DNA of 9,696 nt from JBDHZU01 sp039812085 (lineage in GTDB: Bacteria > Actinomycetota > Actinomycetes > S36-B12 > UBA10799): the NCBI GenBank assembly GCA_039812085.1, contig JBDHZU010000071.1, positions 1-9,696 of the forward strand. Reading direction: 5' to 3'. Below the pieces are notes generated by a model, which worked only from the letters and a program-made list of their open reading frames with translations, was not told the origin of the DNA and made no database searches. The position numbers were made by a program, and so were the translations under genes. This document shows, one piece after another, positions 6,888-9,696 of this stretch. Positions within the stretch are counted from its first letter, which is position 1. Every line of letters starts with the position of its first letter.

Positions 6888-7265
6888 ATGAGCGACGGTG
6901 CACTGCGCGGATCACGATTGGGTGCGACAAGCTACGAGACGGATACCCACGTTGAACTTGCCCCGCGACAGCCAGTCTCCTACGACTGCCCGAACGGCCA
7001 CGTCACTGTGATGCCGTTCTCCCTCGAAGCCGAGATTCCCCTGGTCTGGGAATGCCGCTGCGGCTCCGAAGCGCTTCTGCGTGACGGTGACCGACCGGAA
7101 CCGAAGGCTGCCAAGCACGTCCGTACCCACTGGGACATGCTGCTTGAGCGTCGCAACACAGACGAGCTCGAAGTTCTCTTGCAGGAACGACTTGAGCTGC
7201 TACGCACCGATCAGGCTGGCGAGAGCGCTGGCCGAGTCGCGCCGAAGCGTCGCAAGAGCGCATAA
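6888..7265 (+). CDS. rbpA: RNA polymerase-binding protein RbpA
   Basis: RbpA is an actinobacterial protein that binds RNA polymerase and the principal sigma factor and stabilises the open promoter complex. This 125-residue copy has the N-terminal LRGSRLGATSYETD motif, the core domain starting LAPRQPVSYDC, a basic linker around 72-79 and the sigma-interacting helices RTHWDMLLERR (79-89) onward, then a basic tail ending RKSA. The ending and the length resemble the Streptomyces form rather than the shorter mycobacterial one. Zinc-type residues are C34, H38, C56 and C58, but the last pair is CxC (CRCG) where S. coelicolor has CxxC. ATG 6888 is chosen for homology and a GAAAGGCGG ribosome-binding site. 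The upstream extension to ATG 6753 matches no RbpA residues. It lies in the conserved rbpA/fxsA/ppm neighbourhood and ends in a strong terminator. I could not identify its promoter in 6651-6887. Confidence 0.95.
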   Translation: MSDGALRGSRLGATSYETDTHVELAPRQPVSYDCPNGHVTVMPFSLEAEIPLVWECRCGSEALLRDGDRPEPKAAKHVRTHWDMLLERRNTDELEVLLQERLELLRTDQAGESAGRVAPKRRKSA

Positions 7266-7278
7266 CGCATACGAACTT

Positions 7279-7773
7279 TCAGCCGCGTCCATCCGTAATG
7301 GGTGGACGCGGCTTTTTGTTATCTGAATCAGTGGTATCAGTACCAGTGGCCTGTGGTTCATCGGGATTGACCACGGTGGATTTCACGACTCGACCTGACT
7401 GATTGGTGAACAACGGAGGCACGCGACGGGTCACCCACAGCGAACCCAGACGATGCCCCCACCGACGAACTCCCGGAATCAACAGCGTTAGTCCGGCGAC
7501 ATCTGTGAGGAAGCCAGGGATGAACAACAATCCACCGGCGAGAAACTTCAGACCGGAGCTACTGATGTCACCGGAGGCAACAGCCCGATCAGACACAGAC
7601 TGGCGAAGTTGGGTGCCCGCCGTGGAACCGGCATCTCGCATCACGATGATGCCCAAGACGGCACCAGCCGCAAATAGACCGATGACGACGAGCCAACTTG
7701 TCAGTGACGCCACCCAGGCAGCCAGGGCCATCTCGGCGAGTGCGTAGAGGAAGAACGCAGCAAGCCACGGCAC
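7279..7773 (-). CDS. fxsA: FxsA family membrane protein
   Basis: This 164-residue membrane protein belongs to the FxsA family. E. coli FxsA was named for affecting exclusion of phage T7 by the F plasmid, and its normal role is not established. Two hydrophobic segments form the N-terminal 45 residues (PWLAAFFLYALAEMALAAW, then WLVVIGLFAAGAVLGIIV), followed by a polar stretch and the family hallmark GGLLFIPGFLTDVAGLTLLIPGVR (about 80-103). The C-terminal 40 residues are polar and probably disordered. The GTG start at 7773 has GGGAG six bases upstream. That ribosome-binding site overlaps the end of ppm, whose stop is only three bases away, so the two are likely translationally coupled. The final 13 codons (NKKPRPPITDGRG) and the stop are read from the complement of the rbpA terminator. 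fxsA also lies near ppm1 and rbpA in M. tuberculosis. Confidence 0.88.
   Translation of the reverse strand: MPWLAAFFLYALAEMALAAWVASLTSWLVVIGLFAAGAVLGIIVMRDAGSTAGTQLRQSVSDRAVASGDISSSGLKFLAGGLLFIPGFLTDVAGLTLLIPGVRRWGHRLGSLWVTRRVPPLFTNQSGRVVKSTVVNPDEPQATGTDTTDSDNKKPRPPITDGRG
7281..7320 (+). terminator. Strong intrinsic terminator of rbpA
   Basis: A 14-bp stem (7281-7294 with 7300-7313, one G-T wobble) has the 5-base loop GTAAT and is followed by a T-rich tract (TTTTT, then GTT). It begins 16 bases after the rbpA stop. On the opposite strand the same bases encode the last residues and stop codon of FxsA. Confidence 0.92.
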
Positions 7774-7776
7774 GAG

Positions 7777-8598
7777 CTACTCCCTGTCAGTTGGGGGTGC
7801 CTCAATCGCGGCACGGTCTTTTCGGGGTTTACGGCCACCGAAGCGTTCGCGGACGCCCCACTTGGTCACCATCCACAATGCCTCGGACACGATGGAACTG
7901 TCCATCTTGCTCGCGCCAATCTCGCGTTCGTGGAACTCGATGGGAACCTCAGTGATGCGAAGCCCGGCCTTTTGTACGCGATAAGCCAAGTCCACTTGGA
8001 AGATGTAGCCGGCGCTTCCGACATGGTCGAGGTCCAATGCCCGAAGCGTCTTGGCGCGGAAAGCGCGGTAGCCACCGGTGACGTCTTTGATGTCGAGGCC
8101 GAGCACTCGACGCACGTACCAGTTGCCGCCCTTGGACAAGGCATTGCGTCGTTTTGGCCAGTTGACGGTAGTTCCACCCGGAACGTAACGAGACCCGAGC
8201 ACGAGATCGGATTCGCGTAGGGCTGCGAGAAGTTTGTGCAGTTCCTCCGGCTGGTGTGAACCGTCAGCATCCATCTCGATCACGACGTCATAGGAGTTGT
8301 GCAGCGCCCACTGGAAACCCGCGATGTAGGCCGCGCCTAGGCCGTCTTTACCGAGTCGATGCATGACGTGGATGTGATCATCGACTGCAGCAAGTTGGTC
8401 GGCGATCTCACCGGTTCCATCCGGGCTGTTGTCGTCCACGACAAGAACGTGAACCTCAGGTAACGCGCGCCGAACGCGACCCGTGATGAGTTCAACGTTG
8501 CCTTTTTCGTTATAGGTCGGGATAACGACGAGGATCTGGCCGAGATCGTGGAAATCGCCCTGAGCAGATGTTGACTCAGGCGGATTGTCTTCAGCCAC
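7777..8598 (-). CDS. ppm: Polyprenol-phosphate mannosyltransferase (Ppm, GT2 family)
   Basis: This 273-residue GT2 glycosyltransferase should transfer mannose from GDP-mannose to a polyprenyl phosphate at the inner face of the membrane. The product is the donor for lipoglycan and protein mannosylation in actinobacteria. Visible motifs are VVIPTYNE (24-31), VVDDNSPDGT (53-62; D55-D56 for nucleotide binding), the metal-binding DADGSH (110-115), SRYVPGG (136-142), DVTGGYRAF (172-180) and the acceptor-side VPIEFHER (218-225). There is no membrane anchor, matching the catalytic domain of M. tuberculosis Ppm1 and stand-alone dolichol-phosphate-mannose synthases. The GTG start at 8598 has GAGAGGA eight bases upstream and overlaps the lnt stop by eight bases. 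It lies between lnt and fxsA in one operon. Mannose as the sugar rests on family and context. Confidence 0.92.
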   Translation of the reverse strand: MAEDNPPESTSAQGDFHDLGQILVVIPTYNEKGNVELITGRVRRALPEVHVLVVDDNSPDGTGEIADQLAAVDDHIHVMHRLGKDGLGAAYIAGFQWALHNSYDVVIEMDADGSHQPEELHKLLAALRESDLVLGSRYVPGGTTVNWPKRRNALSKGGNWYVRRVLGLDIKDVTGGYRAFRAKTLRALDLDHVGSAGYIFQVDLAYRVQKAGLRITEVPIEFHEREIGASKMDSSIVSEALWMVTKWGVRERFGGRKPRKDRAAIEAPPTDRE

Positions 8599-9696
8599 CA
8601 GCAGGATCCTCTCGTGTGAAAAGCACGTCGTTCGAGCCTACTGCCCCAGAGTCCTCGGGTCGCCGCGAGTGTCGCCGTGTCGCAGCAACGATGAGGGCAC
8701 CAATCGTTAGTCCGATCAACAGCCATTCCGGTAGCTGTCCCACCCGCTCCCCCGGTGTTAACCCACTGCGACCGGTGACGGTGGCAACGCGAGAGCCGGA
8801 CTCGAACATCGGGACACGCGCGACCTCTCGACCCTCATCGTCAAGCACCGCTGTTACTCCACTGGTTGCAGCGATGAGTGCGGGACGAGCATGTTCGATT
8901 GCCCGTAGCCGAGTCATCGCCAATTGCTGTTCTGGTTGGGCAGTGCCGCCGATGCCGGTGTGTGCGTACGTGGCGTTGTTGGTCTGCACAACGAGCAATT
9001 GAGCACCGTTACGGAACACGTCCCCCACGATGTGATCGTTCGATACCTCAAAACAGATGACATCGCCGATCGTGCTTCCGCCGATGGAGAGCACCCCAGG
9101 TGTTGATCCGGGCGCAAAGTCAATCGGGATGCGATCAAACCGCGTGACCAACTGAGTCAACTCAGCACGGAACGGTAGGAACTCACCGAAAGGAACCAGT
9201 TGTCGTTTGGCATACAACTGGCTCGGCGAACCGTCGGGTTGCCAGACGATGCCGACATTCCACAACGTTCCACGTTTGACCGGGTTGTTGATTCTGGTTC
9301 CCACCAGGATCGGAGCATTGACGGCTTTCGCCGCACTCGTAACCAGAGCACCTGCTTGGCGATCCGTGGTCGGATCGATGTCGCTGGAGTTTTCCGGCCA
9401 CACCACAAACGACGGTTGAGGTGTGGTTCCCGCTTGTACCCGTTGCGCCAGTTGCACTGTGGCCAACACATGGTTGTTCAAGACAGCTTCTCGCTGTCCC
9501 AGCGCATCCAAACCGCTGCGGGGGACGCTGCCTTGCACCACGGCAGCTGTGGTGGGTGCCGTCGCAGGTGGCAGAAATAGTCGTGGAGCGCTGACCAGGG
9601 CGAGCGCTAATGCAGCAATGACCGCTGCAGACACCCGCACTCGTGATCCGTGCCGGTTGAGGATGGCCCAGGCCAAGAGAGTGCCAATCAGAGCAG
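8591..9696 (-). CDS. lnt: Apolipoprotein N-acyltransferase Lnt (C-terminal part, 5' end outside window)
   Basis: Lnt adds the third acyl chain to the N-terminal cysteine of lipoproteins on the outer face of the cytoplasmic membrane. The frame stays open through the window edge. About 367 codons are present, and most of the N-terminal membrane-spanning half of a roughly 500-residue protein is missing. Two hydrophobic stretches remain at the visible N-terminus, followed by the nitrilase-like domain and a last transmembrane helix (WLLIGLTIGALIVAA) near the C-terminus. The Glu-Lys-Cys catalytic triad is intact: Glu in VVWPENS (codon 9392-9394), Lys in LYAKRQLVPFGE (9206-9208) and Cys in GDVICFEVSND (9053-9055). 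The internal TTG at 9676 is not the true start. It overlaps ppm by eight bases. In M. tuberculosis the same two activities are fused in Ppm1, while here they are separate polypeptides. Confidence 0.93.
   Translation of the reverse strand, partial: ALIGTLLAWAILNRHGSRVRVSAAVIAALALALVSAPRLFLPPATAPTTAAVVQGSVPRSGLDALGQREAVLNNHVLATVQLAQRVQAGTTPQPSFVVWPENSSDIDPTTDRQAGALVTSAAKAVNAPILVGTRINNPVKRGTLWNVGIVWQPDGSPSQLYAKRQLVPFGEFLPFRAELTQLVTRFDRIPIDFAPGSTPGVLSIGGSTIGDVICFEVSNDHIVGDVFRNGAQLLVVQTNNATYAHTGIGGTAQPEQQLAMTRLRAIEHARPALIAATSGVTAVLDDEGREVARVPMFESGSRVATVTGRSGLTPGERVGQLPEWLLIGLTIGALIVAATRRHSRRPEDSGAVGSNDVLFTREDPAGG

Noticed and set aside
1..9696. Defence island, prophage, CRISPR or mobile element
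   Set aside because: No integrase, transposase, nuclease effector, direct repeat array or terminal inverted repeat is visible, and all recognisable genes are metal homeostasis, repair-like or housekeeping genes.

Overview
The window looks like chromosomal DNA from a moderately GC-rich actinobacterium. The best evidence is an RbpA gene (an RNA polymerase-binding protein confined to actinobacteria) beside an FxsA, polyprenol-phosphate mannose synthase (Ppm) and apolipoprotein N-acyltransferase (Lnt) cluster. This neighbourhood is known from Mycobacterium tuberculosis, where rbpA, ppm1 and fxsA lie close together. GTG and TTG starts and a probable leaderless gene also fit. RbpA and CsoR are closer to the Streptomyces type than to the mycobacterial type. 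I cannot assign a genus. I see no tRNA, rRNA, CRISPR array, insertion sequence or attachment site.

Layout. 1-289 is the 3' end of an unrecognised gene. 290-534 is a regulatory stretch ending in a copper-responsive promoter with two CsoR-type operators. 535-3361 is a compact copper-export operon: copZ (chaperone), copA (P1B-1 ATPase) and csoR (copper-sensing repressor). 3377-5794 on the minus strand encodes a short UvrA-type double ABC ATPase that lacks the UvrB-binding insert and converges on csoR. 5795-5870 is a short divergent promoter region, followed by a glycerophosphodiester phosphodiesterase (5871-6650). rbpA (6888-7265) ends in a strong intrinsic terminator. The minus-strand operon lnt-ppm-fxsA (9696 down to 7279) converges on it.

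How the genes work together. CopZ carries Cu(I) to CopA for export, and CsoR should shut the operon off by binding the two operators at the promoter. Lnt acylates lipoproteins and Ppm makes polyprenyl-phosphate-mannose. The two reactions belong to envelope biogenesis and are carried by one fused protein in M. tuberculosis, but here they are separate proteins with an 8-bp gene overlap.

Most of the window is ordinary. The points worth a second look are the tandem CsoR operators 32 bp apart, the rbpA terminator doubling as the FxsA C-terminal coding sequence, the shortened CxC zinc motif in RbpA, the His-rich N-terminus of CsoR and the uncharacterised UvrA paralogue. I found no convincing undescribed multi-gene system.
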